Shown here: positions 45,901 to 54,302 of the stretch, piece by piece
How positions within the stretch are numbered: position 1 is the first letter of the stretch
Layout of the letters: each line of letters begins with the position of its first letter
Assembly: GCF_013072695.1 (NCBI RefSeq)
Contig: NZ_LXUK01000022.1
Coordinates: 741,084 to 805,083 of the forward strand
Direction: 5' to 3'
Length of the DNA stretch: 64,000 bases
From: Acinetobacter sp. Ac_5812
GTDB lineage: Bacteria > Pseudomonadota > Gammaproteobacteria > Pseudomonadales > Moraxellaceae
Made by a program: the position numbers and the translations under genes
Notes under the pieces: model-generated
The model's database searches: none
What the model was told of the DNA's origin: nothing
The model's input: only the letters and a program-made list of their open reading frames with translations

Positions 45901-48900
45901 TTTAGGTTACTGTCTAGGCTGCCACCAATATTTAAATTACCGGCACTGAAAATCCAGGCATTGTCTCGCCCATTGTCCTTGACCTTTCCACCTGAACGGT
46001 TATTCAACGTTCCTATACCGAGATCCATATCTCCACGAGAAGCAATAACTGCGCCTGTACCTGCAAGATTACTCTGGTTATCTAGCGTATTGGCCTGAAT
46101 CGCAACATGTGTACCATAAATCCGCGCACCATCATTCCAGACACGATTTGCCTGAATATGGGTCAGGTCACCACCATTAATCAAACCTTGGTTATGTACT
46201 GTATTTTGAGCAAGCAAATGCAGTTCATTTGCTGAAATAGTTGCATCTTTCTGGTTATCAATGTTTTGTGCATTCAGAATGATTTTCTGGCCAGCCGTCA
46301 ACTCAGACCGATTGATAATATTCTTTTCCGTACTTAACTTCAGTAAGCCATTTGCACCGATTTTTCCATCTTGAGTATGGGTAAAATCTTGTTTTAAATC
46401 AATTTCAACATTGCCTTCACTAATGATTTTGCCTTGGTTAACCAACTCATTGGCTTGAATATCTAACTGATTTTTTGCCAGTAGCTCACCACTGGTATTA
46501 TCGATATTCAGGCCTTTCTCCGCAGTGCCAATACGCAACTGATTTAAACTGCTTATAGTTCCAGCCTGATTCTTCAACTGGGCTTGAATATTCAGTTGAG
46601 CCTGATCATTGGCACGGATCACACCAGATTGGTTATCTAAGCGTTGTGCATGAAGCTCAAGATTTTTTGCGTTTAAGCCGCCAGCAAACTTTCCATCTTT
46701 GGTTTGGCTGTTGATCACGTCATTGGCATGAATTGTCAGCTTTTCACCCGCCGTAATCTGGCTTCCAGCCCCGCTGTTATCAATATGATCTATGCTTAGA
46801 TTGAGATTTTTCTGTGCTTGGATTGTCCCCGCATTATTCTGGATTGCTCCACCATTCTGCTGTTGCTGAATGTTTAGATCAGTCTGGCTAATGATTTGAC
46901 CCGCTTGATTGCCAATATTTTGAGCAGTGATCTGTTGGGTATCCATTGAGGCAATATAGCCCTTCTGGTTTTCAAGTGTCGAAACATTCAGATCAATCGA
47001 ACCCTGACTGAGAATCCCGCCTTGCTCACCAGAGTTATTGTTCAGCAAGGCCTGCTGATTGGTATTAATTTTAACAGACTGCTCGGCTTGAATCAGACCG
47101 GCTTGGTTATCCACAAGCCCTGTATTTAAATCAACCGTTTTTGCCAGAATCTTACCTTGCTGATTCGTTAGCTGTTGCTGTTGGGTATTAATACTCAACT
47201 GATTTTTTGCAGCAATTTGTCCAGTACTGTTATCTAGTCCAAGCGAATTCAGAGTTAAGTTCTGCCCAGCATAAATATCACCTTGCTGGTTAATCAGCTG
47301 CCCTTGTGCATGGACATTCATATCTGCATTTTCCGAACGAAGTGTGCCTTCCTGATTATTCAATGCGCCAGTTTGAATATCTAGATTCTGCTTGGCTGCC
47401 AAGACACCTTTATGATTATCAATGCTGCCTTTGACATTGAGCTGAGCTTGGCCTTCAGCAAAGATCTGTCCCTGCTGGTTTTTAAGCTGTACCGCATCAA
47501 GCCCTAAATCTTGCTTGCTGTACACCACGCCTTGCTGGTTGTTGAATTCAGCGGCATTGATCTTGGTATGGCTGCCCGCAAAGATTTCACCCGATTGGTT
47601 GTCTAAGCGATTCTGGATATACAGATCCAGCTGATTTTGTTCAGAACGGATTTTTCCTGCATTATTATTCAATGCACCTGCATTTACTTGAAGCTGCTGA
47701 TTCGCAACAACAGTTCCTGATTGGTTATTCAGTTGCTCGCTTACCGTAAGATTCTGCTGCGCTTTGGCGTATAACACACCTTCGGTATTATCAATCTGCT
47801 GCGCATCAACCTGAAGCGATTGACCCGCAACCACTTTAGCTTGTTTATTAGCGATGTTTTTTGCCTTTATTCTGATGTCTTTTGCGGCAGAAATCTCACC
47901 CGAAAAATTATTTAAATCATTTTGGACATTGAGCGTTAACTGGTCTTGCTGGGAACGAATTTGTCCTGCTTCATTGTTGATCGTTCCTGCCTGTAAATCA
48001 GCTTGTTTCTCTGCGGCAATGCTCCCTTTTTGATTGTTTAACGATTCCTTGGCTGTCAGCTCCATCTGTTCAGCTGCATAAACAACACCCTCAGTATTAT
48101 CTAAGCTCTTGAGCTGTAATTTGCTCGATCCACCCGCTTGTATTTTGCCTTGTTTGGAACTGACATGCTGTGCAGTTAGGTTTAGATTTTTAGCGGCTGC
48201 AATTAAGCCAGTATCGTTTTGAACGTCCTGGTTGATCGTTAAATTCAGATCGGCATTTTCTGAACGGATTTGCCCTGCATGATTCAAGAGTTGGTTGGAG
48301 GTCAGATTCAGCGCTTGCTCGGCTGCAATCACCCCAGCACTGTTATCCGTAGTCCCTGCGACATGAAGATCCAACTGTTTTTTGGCGTAAATGGTTCCAG
48401 ATTGGTTATTCAATTGTGCAGCATTCAACACGGCGTCCGAACCTGCAATCAGTTTCCCAGCCCGATTATCTAACTGCGCTGTATTCAGTTGCAAAACCTG
48501 CGCTGACTGTATGGTTCCAGCCTGATTGTTGAGCGAACCTGCCACATTCAGGTTCACACTCGCTTGCCCAGATTGAATCTGCCCTTTTTGGTTATTTAAA
48601 TCTTGTGCCTTTAACGCTAATGCCTGTTGTGAAGCAATTAAACCCTGCTGATTATTTAGCCCTTGTTTGACCTCAATATTGAGTTTTTTATCGGCATAAA
48701 TCGTCCCTGACTCATTATTCAGATCAGTTACACTTAGATCCAACTGAGCATTACTCAGTATTTTCCCAGTCTGATTATTCAGGCTTTGTGCCTTGATGCT
48801 GCTGTTGCCAGCGGCACTAATCTCGCCTTCACGGTTATTGAGGTCTTTGTTCACCGTGAGCTGTAAACTGCCATCTTCGGCTGTTTGCAGCATTTGGCCT

Positions 48901-51836
48901 TTTTGATGGCTCAAACTGTCGGCACGCAGTTCAATACTTTTAGCTGAGGTGGTCGCACGGTCGAGATTGGCCGAACCCAGTTCAAGCTGCATATTGCCAT
49001 TGCTTTGAATCTTGCCTTGCTGGCCTTGTAAATCTTGTGCAGTAATCTTGAGCTGCTGATCTCCCGCATGCAGGATTGCACCGTCTATCGAGCTCAAATT
49101 CTTGGTCTTGATTTCGGTATGGGCAGCATTACTGATAATTTTCCCTGCATTGTTATCAATACGGTCTGCAATATTCAGGGTAAAATCACCTGTGCCCGTA
49201 TGCTGGATCAAGCCTTTATTGTTATTGAGTTTTTGGGTGTCGAGTTGGATATCCGTTGCGCTGTATTGTCCTTGCTCATTTTCAATACTTTGGCTGGCTT
49301 TTAGATTTAACTGTTGCTCGACAATGAATTTGGCACGATTGGTCTTTAACGCTGTTGTCTCAACCTGAATCTTCTTGGCTTGCGCTGCACTATCACTCAG
49401 ATCGGCGGTATTGCTAGCCTTGACTGAGGCGTGTGCACCAGCCAATAATTTGCCTGCAATTTGTACATCTTGTGCCGTGATCTCAAGTGTGGCCGCATCG
49501 TTATTGAGTTTACCATCAGCACTCAGACCTGCTGCCCAAACACTATCGGCATTGCTCTGAATCTGCTCGGCTTGAACCTTAATCTGATTTTGTGCCGCAA
49601 GCTGCCCATGCTGCTGTAACTGACTGACATGCAACTGTGCCGAGTCCCCCGCGTATATTTGCCCTGTATTTTTCAATTGCTGGCTTTGAATGTTCAGGTT
49701 TTTCGCAGCAATGATATTGCCCGCTGTATCTTTACTGATGCCATTCTCAATGTGCGTGGCTTTTAGCACTAAATCTTTGCTTTGACTTTGAAGCATGCCG
49801 CTTTGGTTATTGATCTGCTGCGATTCAATACTTAAATGCTGCCCTGGAATTTGCCCCGCGCTGTTATCGAGCCGATCCGCCTTGATTGCAACATCTTGCT
49901 TGGTCGATGCAATTACACCTTTCTGGTTATTCAGTTGCTTCGTTTGCAACTCGACATTGCTTACTGCAAGCAATTTCCCTTCTTGGTTATTGATATTCTT
50001 GCTGTCAATCTTCAGTGCCTGTTGACTCTGAATACTGCCCGCTTGGTTATTTAACTGTTGTGAGCGAATATCCAAGGCTTGAACCGCGTTTAACTGGCCT
50101 TGCTGGTTATTGACCTTGCTGGCTTGAATATCAATCTGGTTGGCAGAAAGCTTACCGCCTTGGTTTTCAAATTCCTGCCCTGCAAATTTCAATTCAGGCA
50201 GTTGTAATTCCCCACCGCTATTGTTGATCTTGTCCCGAACCGTCAGTGTCAGATCATTGTTATTGCTGATCTTACCACTTTGGTTGTTGAGCTGATTTTC
50301 AACCTGAATCACGCCATCGGCAAAGGTTTTCGGCTGCACATCGGTCGGTGCAACCACCTCAACCTTGCTGGCATCCTGTGCACTGCTGTTTTGTCCCGGA
50401 TTTTTAACAGTTGGCGGTGCTGTATTATTGTCTGAACCACTATTGCCGTTCGTGGAGTCTTGTACTGCACGACCAATTCGACCTAGCTGATTATCTAGAC
50501 TTTGGGCTGTGATATTAAGCTTGGAACCACCTACTTGTTCAATTTGGCCCTTTTCATTACTTAATTTTTTGGCCCTTAACTCCAAACGTCCAGCATTGAT
50601 CACACCTTGATTGTTATTGATATTGCCTAGGGCATCCAGCTTGATTTCATCCTGACTAGCAATCAGACCCGCATTTTTAATGTCCGTGGCCTGTAACTGA
50701 ATCTTATTTTGAGTACTACTGATATTGCCTGTGTTTTCAATATTCTTAGCTTTAAGCTCTATTTGATCTTTAGCCGCAACAATATTGCCTTGGTTGATCA
50801 AATCCCCATTGGCATTCAGCTTTAAAGTTGACTCAGTACTACTGATCGAACCCGCATTACGTACTCCGAGTCCTTGTTCAGTCCCCACCAAGAAAATCTT
50901 GCCAGCATACATGCCACCCAATTTCCCAACATCCAATGCAAAGCCTGACGAGTTGCTTGCTGAACCATTCGCATTTGACTTTGGTGTGTATTCTGGTGTC
51001 GTTTGGTCTTTGACTTGAATATCATTTTGGCCTAACACGACATTGAGTTCTTTGGCATATAAGCCTGCATTCACTTTCAATGATTGCGCATAGACATCTG
51101 TAAATGGGGTAAGACTACCATTTAGGCCTTTGCCTTCAATCGTGACTTGGCCTTCACGCACTCGGAAAGATTCCAGATAACCTTGATTCATCACCGCTTG
51201 ACCCGTGGTTAAGGTAAAGCGATCGGCATTAATCACGCCACAACCATCACACACTAGACCTGCTGGGTTGGCAATCACCACTTGTGCCGATTTTCCTGCA
51301 ACTTCAAGGTAGCCTCTGAGTTGGCTTGGGTTACTACTATTGACCTCATTGAGAATAACCTTAGCTTCACCTCTAGCCAAATTGGCGTTACCTTGCACCC
51401 AACCGCCGATTTGGGTTTGAGTATTATTGCGTGCATTGTTTAAGATCGCGCCTTCTTGGCCGACGTCGAATTGCTTATAGGTATTCCGCGATACGCCACC
51501 TGCACTCGGGGTCTGGATATTAACCTGTACCGTACCATTGGCAGAATTGAGAATTTGCGGTTGTTGATTGGCTGGTGCCGAACGATCTGCAATAATCTGG
51601 GTATTGGCAATACTGCTTAATGGCATGGTATAGACCACTGCGCCCAGCATACTGATCACGGCAAAATTAAGTGGATTCAGTTTCTTATAGGTATGAATAG
51701 CGGATGGTACGCTCACATCTGTTGCCACCGCGCCACTTTGCCCAGCGGTCTTGGTTCGACTTTTTACAATTTCAGCAACCGCTATAAACATGCCACGTGC
51801 TTGGCTAAAAATAACGCGATATCGATTCTTATTCAT
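39999..51836 (-). CDS. cdiA: CdiA contact-dependent inhibition toxin / two-partner secretion exoprotein
   Basis: A 3945-residue secreted effector. Residues 1-79 hold an extended signal peptide (MNKNRYRVIFSQARGMFIAV, then a hydrophobic stretch ending SSIA). Residues about 80-320 form the TPS domain, with NPAG at 190-193 and C196/C199. A long stretch of degenerate filamentous-haemagglutinin repeats follows (LNNQxGxI, ALxLxAxxLNNQ), to about residue 1900. A middle region with pre-toxin haemagglutinin-like repeats is next, then a C-terminal toxin of about 120 residues starting near LEVGSYKELKSR. The toxin has His-rich EHDHIPS and DTHKAGRTHSG motifs, so a metal-dependent nuclease is possible. I see no VENN motif. 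Exported by CdiB upstream; cdiI follows. Confidence 0.93.
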   Translation of the reverse strand: MNKNRYRVIFSQARGMFIAVAEIVKSRTKTAGQSGAVATDVSVPSAIHTYKKLNPLNFAVISMLGAVVYTMPLSSIANTQIIADRSAPANQQPQILNSANGTVQVNIQTPSAGGVSRNTYKQFDVGQEGAILNNARNNTQTQIGGWVQGNANLARGEAKVILNEVNSSNPSQLRGYLEVAGKSAQVVIANPAGLVCDGCGVINADRFTLTTGQAVMNQGYLESFRVREGQVTIEGKGLNGSLTPFTDVYAQSLKVNAGLYAKELNVVLGQNDIQVKDQTTPEYTPKSNANGSASNSSGFALDVGKLGGMYAGKIFLVGTEQGLGVRNAGSISSTESTLKLNANGDLINQGNIVAAKDQIELKAKNIENTGNISSTQNKIQLQATDIKNAGLIASQDEIKLDALGNINNNQGVINAGRLELRAKKLSNEKGQIEQVGGSKLNITAQSLDNQLGRIGRAVQDSTNGNSGSDNNTAPPTVKNPGQNSSAQDASKVEVVAPTDVQPKTFADGVIQVENQLNNQSGKISNNNDLTLTVRDKINNSGGELQLPELKFAGQEFENQGGKLSANQIDIQASKVNNQQGQLNAVQALDIRSQQLNNQAGSIQSQQALKIDSKNINNQEGKLLAVSNVELQTKQLNNQKGVIASTKQDVAIKADRLDNSAGQIPGQHLSIESQQINNQSGMLQSQSKDLVLKATHIENGISKDTAGNIIAAKNLNIQSQQLKNTGQIYAGDSAQLHVSQLQQHGQLAAQNQIKVQAEQIQSNADSVWAAGLSADGKLNNDAATLEITAQDVQIAGKLLAGAHASVKASNTADLSDSAAQAKKIQVETTALKTNRAKFIVEQQLNLKASQSIENEQGQYSATDIQLDTQKLNNNKGLIQHTGTGDFTLNIADRIDNNAGKIISNAAHTEIKTKNLSSIDGAILHAGDQQLKITAQDLQGQQGKIQSNGNMQLELGSANLDRATTSAKSIELRADSLSHQKGQMLQTAEDGSLQLTVNKDLNNREGEISAAGNSSIKAQSLNNQTGKILSNAQLDLSVTDLNNESGTIYADKKLNIEVKQGLNNQQGLIASQQALALKAQDLNNQKGQIQSGQASVNLNVAGSLNNQAGTIQSAQVLQLNTAQLDNRAGKLIAGSDAVLNAAQLNNQSGTIYAKKQLDLHVAGTTDNSAGVIAAEQALNLTSNQLLNHAGQIRSENADLNLTINQDVQNDTGLIAAAKNLNLTAQHVSSKQGKIQAGGSSKLQLKSLDNTEGVVYAAEQMELTAKESLNNQKGSIAAEKQADLQAGTINNEAGQIRSQQDQLTLNVQNDLNNFSGEISAAKDIRIKAKNIANKQAKVVAGQSLQVDAQQIDNTEGVLYAKAQQNLTVSEQLNNQSGTVVANQQLQVNAGALNNNAGKIRSEQNQLDLYIQNRLDNQSGEIFAGSHTKINAAEFNNQQGVVYSKQDLGLDAVQLKNQQGQIFAEGQAQLNVKGSIDNHKGVLAAKQNLDIQTGALNNQEGTLRSENADMNVHAQGQLINQQGDIYAGQNLTLNSLGLDNSTGQIAAKNQLSINTQQQQLTNQQGKILAKTVDLNTGLVDNQAGLIQAEQSVKINTNQQALLNNNSGEQGGILSQGSIDLNVSTLENQKGYIASMDTQQITAQNIGNQAGQIISQTDLNIQQQQNGGAIQNNAGTIQAQKNLNLSIDHIDNSGAGSQITAGEKLTIHANDVINSQTKDGKFAGGLNAKNLELHAQRLDNQSGVIRANDQAQLNIQAQLKNQAGTISSLNQLRIGTAEKGLNIDNTSGELLAKNQLDIQANELVNQGKIISEGNVEIDLKQDFTHTQDGKIGANGLLKLSTEKNIINRSELTAGQKIILNAQNIDNQKDATISANELHLLAQNTVHNQGLINGGDLTHIQANRVWNDGARIYGTHVAIQANTLDNQSNLAGTGAVIASRGDMDLGIGTLNNRSGGKVKDNGRDNAWIFSAGNLNIGGSLDSNLKAQGSADKIYNGSAVIESIGDMHLGAHRIENMNENLVIQLIEKNRERVTEYGKDGQTWDSKDVRLGKSKRGLSNAILFVPDVEGGTATREIGEDWTRYEFTKVHSADEVQSTSPGLIIAGGNLSFSPDANFLNKDSQVLVGQSILNGVGSITNESTDLRNIDKVENGTSQWHSVGWNRLKTKHKHKWGSKVNYQPSDVVTTQPIRLGEIKEHTLNTSTNPTENIKQQSIQQHVDQAQTGNQAQRDNQHSQNQQIDVNAGQVTSDLEVTIKKPDGLNALNVDSKAELEGGQQQNVDEVKSTQLDGVKKDASAIHQSDDVTVRTITQDHIRLPSNALLITTKDSQAQHLVETDPAFTNYKKWLSSDHMIKALGLDPALQQKRLGDGYYEQRLVQDQVAKLTGRRFLDGYGSDEDQYKALMNNGASFAKQYKLKPGIALTPEQIAQLTSDIVWLEEKTIILADGSSTKALVPQVYVKARVGDLRGDGTLISADSIQLDVKDNVINSGTIAGRQAVVLNAENIDVLNGRIQANQVGLTTKKDLNIIGGQIHAQDKVDLNVGNNLNLSSSTQSSENKIGESLFTRTGIDRVAGIYTKAPSEIKTIDSENLKTSISVRVGGDATIKGAEILNQTGHTRIESQGNLNIGAIQTEVNNHGYVDNKNYNQSIRRNDQGSKISGLGSIDLSANKIDGKAVNLESRSGNILLNAQQGIQLENGNNLHSTDTSSTGKSGGLLGGKTEHSEQWSSSQSIANQIKAGGNIVLNTKQGDIQATHLKAEAGKDIKIQAQQGNVVLNSTINETSQSIASSSTDAIKYKNRQSGFVQQEIAQTELKAGQNVDINASKNIILEANKVEAGKNIIVGNTLMERQSDGQLKAKDGSTMPENVTLNTLETQNKQWDEQQEGYRGIAKELIKSVAIGATGLGLNKKISVGSSSSERTEKTLQQGNTLTAENIAIGSANNTTITSGNLTADNVHLSGKKVTLDAAKETEKQSIAKGEETVQGLGVKLNKDNIRLGGFVTEDTEQTTTTTKTTHKSGEINAKNLSIEGTEGVDLRGQNIKATGDTVIDHGRGELNIGGYENTTTIEEKTKTETISTEVGVRNAYLDAANALIAVKDAMKALSQAKDAYNKAEKDYAAGRITKQALNDSKANIAMATTNLATAQIAAGAAAAGAAAAGSTSFGTGFTIGANGERIKTESTTKSLETQWQGSNLELNNLTLKSEGQNANIQGSNLRATGTTTFDGTKDLNITAGTERTQQESKTKTENQKITISSGGGGSASIGKQDSQSQSQSLNHVNSQVELNKVSGSLNNLNIKGGSVSIQDRGNLQVNNIHVESLQDTAQSSNSSKGGSIGGGTSGNVTLGVNQSKGNSDSAWVNNQSTLLIGNAQNDADLDAMGVKKVINVGGVIANASKQTDGTLQDHGKLNFRGELELKDIQDHSNNKQSGFDLSTSVGKSTKGLDQNSSKFPNGSTTIGVNRSGQEIEQTTKATMGQGSIKNVVESTNRDINATQEITRDQTTGMLDGSVTVDHRLLTESGRAQIIEQQKDLPENLKQATQQIKNDVEKLALKLPDSKIQNKIITSLNQMVGGDMIADAYKEFLKNGGSKEEFFVVANNSYAQNYIKDLAEANEKIQELESKGYSLEQILNTSIASVGDTNVISVEGQHKVNLTTDTTIGMQLLTASYGLSKGYSDFQQEMNQKYGVEIDPETLSLVIGTILTGPAKTVANVLLSSQYGQYIQKAKDTGVDLVSTSITAISYGTDTNVISTYTNPELRDQISKESVETQEWSKDVSESKEGAKFLTNIIAGIVVGGVGKGVVKGKDSEFDISKSGFEIGGVKKDPVKELEVGSYKELKSRAQVGDGLEHDHIPSFAALKKAKENELGRKLTDNEAKTLYNEATVIEVTKDTHKAGRTHSGKNTTEQIAKDAQNLCEAQRCDIDVLRQNLLDRGHSKKAVDDAILKLTERNKDKGIH

Positions 51837-51860
51837 ACCTAAATACCCAATCTTTATTTA

Positions 51861-52126
51861 GGGTCTGTTGAACTTTCATCTATGGTTGCGACAGTATCAG
51901 TTTTTTAGACAGTTCAAGGCGAGCGTTATGATATTTAGTCATTCTAAATGAATAACGCTCAACGCAGAAATGGCAGAAAACTGATCTGTCCCTCCGGGTT
52001 GTAGCTAAAATTGCCTCATACTGCGTTATGAAACTTGATAAGAGCTTGCTATTACCTACGTTTCACGCCTTGTCTGATTCAATTTTAGCCGACAACGCAT
52101 CTCATTTATGAATATTCAACAGACCC
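51861..52126. mobile_element. MITE-like element inserted between cdiB and cdiA
   Basis: A 266-bp element without a gene. Ends GGGTCTGTTGAA and TTCAACAGACCC are perfect inverted repeats, with similarity continuing to about 19 bp, and it is flanked on both sides by TA, a possible target duplication. Inside is a 40-nt hairpin, GAGCGTTAT..ATTTAG / CTAAAT..ATAACGCTC (51921-51960). It resembles small non-autonomous elements moved by IS630/mariner- or IS5-type transposases; I cannot say which. It fills nearly the whole cdiB-cdiA gap. Confidence 0.7.
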
Positions 52127-52163
52127 TAATTAATTAATTCAAAAAAAAAAACAAAAGTGCGGA

Positions 52164-53909
52164 CTAGTACATCCAGTTCACACTAAAACCTGTCGTAAAA
52201 TCATCGGTTTTAAAATATTCTGGCTTTTTCAACGGCGCACCGACAAATGCGTCATAGCTGACCGACTTAAATACCTGTCCACGTAAGCCCACAACCGCAC
52301 CCAGCAAACTGGTGCCAACCAATGGATTTGGATAGTGTGCAGTGGTCCCGCCCACCTCACCATAATCAATGCCGCTGTACCATTGCATCGGAAGTTTCGC
52401 AATCGGGCCACTCAGTTCATTGCGAACCAAGAAGCCATTATCGGCCATCAACGTTTGTTCACCATCATAACCGCGCACGGTATAACGGTTACCAATCGAG
52501 AAGCGGTCTTGCGGTGTCAGTGGTTTGTTACTGTGCTGCATGCGCCACTCAGCCAAATATTGTAAGTTCTGCTGACCGACTTGGAATGGCACTTGCAAAC
52601 TGGCATTGGCCTGTAAAATACCGACACGGGTATATGCTTCATTAAATTGTTCTTCTGGTGCACGCATTGCACTAAATGCACCCGTACCGCGTTTATAGGT
52701 GACATTACCCGTCAGCGTGGCATTGGCTAAATATTCACTATGATCTAAGCTAGCTTTCCAGCCCGCCGTTTTTCGACGCTGTACTTCTACTTCAACATCA
52801 TTGATAAAGTTCTGCGACTCACGATACCAACCACCGACACTGGCTGAAGTCTTCCGTTTGGCATCTCGATACAACACACGCGAGAGATCAGCACCAATCA
52901 ACTTACTTTTACCGCTATAGTTATAACTTTGGTTCGCCCCAGCGACCGTCTGATTATAATTGGATTGACTATAACTGGTATTCAATAACCAGTACTGGTA
53001 AGGAATACTATAACTGAGGTAAAAACCATCGGTACCACGTTTACCAGCGTCTCCACCACCAAGGTCATGGTTATAGCTACCATAGAACAGGTCATTGGCA
53101 GTCAATAGGTTATCTAAAGATAAGGTTGCAGTACCTTGATATTTACCAGTTGAATCTGATCCTGCATCATCAACACCCAAATGCAGACGATAAGGTTTGG
53201 ATTGCTGCCAAGCCAATTCCAAATCACTATAGCCAGGCTCAGTTCTTTGCTCGGAAGGCTTAATCTTAAAATCTGCTTCCACCGTTGGCACACGTTTAAA
53301 ATTTTCTAAGCCTTGTTCAATATTACGTAGATTGAGAATATCGCCTGATTTCACTGGTAAGGCATTAAATTTATGTGCACGTTTTGAGGTGCCTTCAACA
53401 AATTGAATTTGATCGACCTTACCCGCAACCACTTTAAGTTGAATTGTGCCCGAAGCAATATTTTGTTGTGGCAATAACATTCGTGTTGTGACATAGCCAT
53501 GACTAATCAGGCGGTTCTGGATCAAATCCAAGGCTTGATTGAGCCCTTGTACTCCAATACAGCGCCCAATCAAATTATATTGACCTTGTGTCACTGGACG
53601 CATGGCAAAAGTAAACTGACGAGCATCTTCGCCAATCAGTACAAACTTTTTGATTTCAAAACAAACCTCTTCGCTGTGTGATTTCAGAAACTGAAGCTGC
53701 GGTTTGATTTGTAATTGCTGTTCTAAGCCCGTCTGAACGGATGACTCGGGTTGTATTTGTTTCTGTAAGGCTTCATCACGTTGTTGTTGACGCTGTATAG
53801 CATCGGCCTCTAAGACAATACTCGACGGCGGTTCTGCAGCATAAATGGATGTTCCAAGTAAACTTAACATAATGAATATTTGGTTTTTTTTCATTTTTTT
53901 TAGGTTCAT
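52164..53909 (-). CDS. cdiB: CdiB outer-membrane transporter (TpsB, ShlB/FhaC family)
   Basis: Exports CdiA across the outer membrane. The 581 residues include a signal peptide (MKKNQIFIMLSLLGTSIYAA within the first 25), a periplasmic POTRA part (about 75-215, with CFEIKKFVLIGED and YVTTRMLLPQQNI) and a beta-barrel from about 230 to the C-terminus. FSIGNRYTVRGYDGEQTL is the conserved TpsB lid motif (VRGY). The last residue is Tyr, as for many barrels. In the same orientation upstream of cdiA, with a 327-bp gap holding a MITE-like insert. Confidence 0.93.
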   Translation of the reverse strand: MNLKKMKKNQIFIMLSLLGTSIYAAEPPSSIVLEADAIQRQQQRDEALQKQIQPESSVQTGLEQQLQIKPQLQFLKSHSEEVCFEIKKFVLIGEDARQFTFAMRPVTQGQYNLIGRCIGVQGLNQALDLIQNRLISHGYVTTRMLLPQQNIASGTIQLKVVAGKVDQIQFVEGTSKRAHKFNALPVKSGDILNLRNIEQGLENFKRVPTVEADFKIKPSEQRTEPGYSDLELAWQQSKPYRLHLGVDDAGSDSTGKYQGTATLSLDNLLTANDLFYGSYNHDLGGGDAGKRGTDGFYLSYSIPYQYWLLNTSYSQSNYNQTVAGANQSYNYSGKSKLIGADLSRVLYRDAKRKTSASVGGWYRESQNFINDVEVEVQRRKTAGWKASLDHSEYLANATLTGNVTYKRGTGAFSAMRAPEEQFNEAYTRVGILQANASLQVPFQVGQQNLQYLAEWRMQHSNKPLTPQDRFSIGNRYTVRGYDGEQTLMADNGFLVRNELSGPIAKLPMQWYSGIDYGEVGGTTAHYPNPLVGTSLLGAVVGLRGQVFKSVSYDAFVGAPLKKPEYFKTDDFTTGFSVNWMY

Positions 53910-54302
53910 ATTAAATAAATAGTAAAAAAATCAGGTGGATTATTACCAATTGATTAAACGTTGTAAATAAAAAAATGGTTTTTATCTCTTTTTTTGCCTT
54001 TTAGGTGATTTGTTTAATAATTTTTTGTTTTTTTGAGATTTAATTCATATTTTAGGCATATAGATTCATTTCAAAGTAAATCCTATTAAATTAAATAACT
54101 TATAAGTATTCAATCAAAGATAATTTTATTCATAGGATTAAAAATCTCCCGAATGCCCCCAAAATTTCAAATACAAAAAATGGTTTGCCATCTTTCATAT
54201 TCACGCTGCTTTCGGCGCTTGACTTCAACTCGATTAAATTATATACATTAATAATGATACGTTTCGTATCATTATACAAAACTACAAAAACAGGTGTATA
54301 AA
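53910..54302. other. Divergent region between cdiB and the GntP-type permease gene
   Basis: A very AT-rich 390-bp gap with long A and T tracts on the cdiB side, which may attract H-NS-like silencing (inference). The right end carries the palindrome listed at 54251. Confidence 0.5.
54251..54275 (+). promoter_or_regulatory. Perfect palindrome, candidate IclR operator
   Basis: Arms ATAATGATACG and CGTATCATTAT (11 bp each) surround TTT, 27 bp before the permease start. The size and shape fit IclR-family operators, and an IclR gene closes the cluster at 58470. Repression by covering the transcription start is plausible. Confidence 0.6.

Noticed and set aside
47000..50300. Repeated short words in cdiA considered as CRISPR or tandem DNA repeats
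   Set aside because: They encode degenerate LNNQxG protein repeats with varying DNA; there is no constant repeat/spacer pattern.
39999..51836. Many short plus-strand frames opposite cdiA
   Set aside because: They are complements of the repetitive exoprotein sequence, have odd composition and no ribosome sites.
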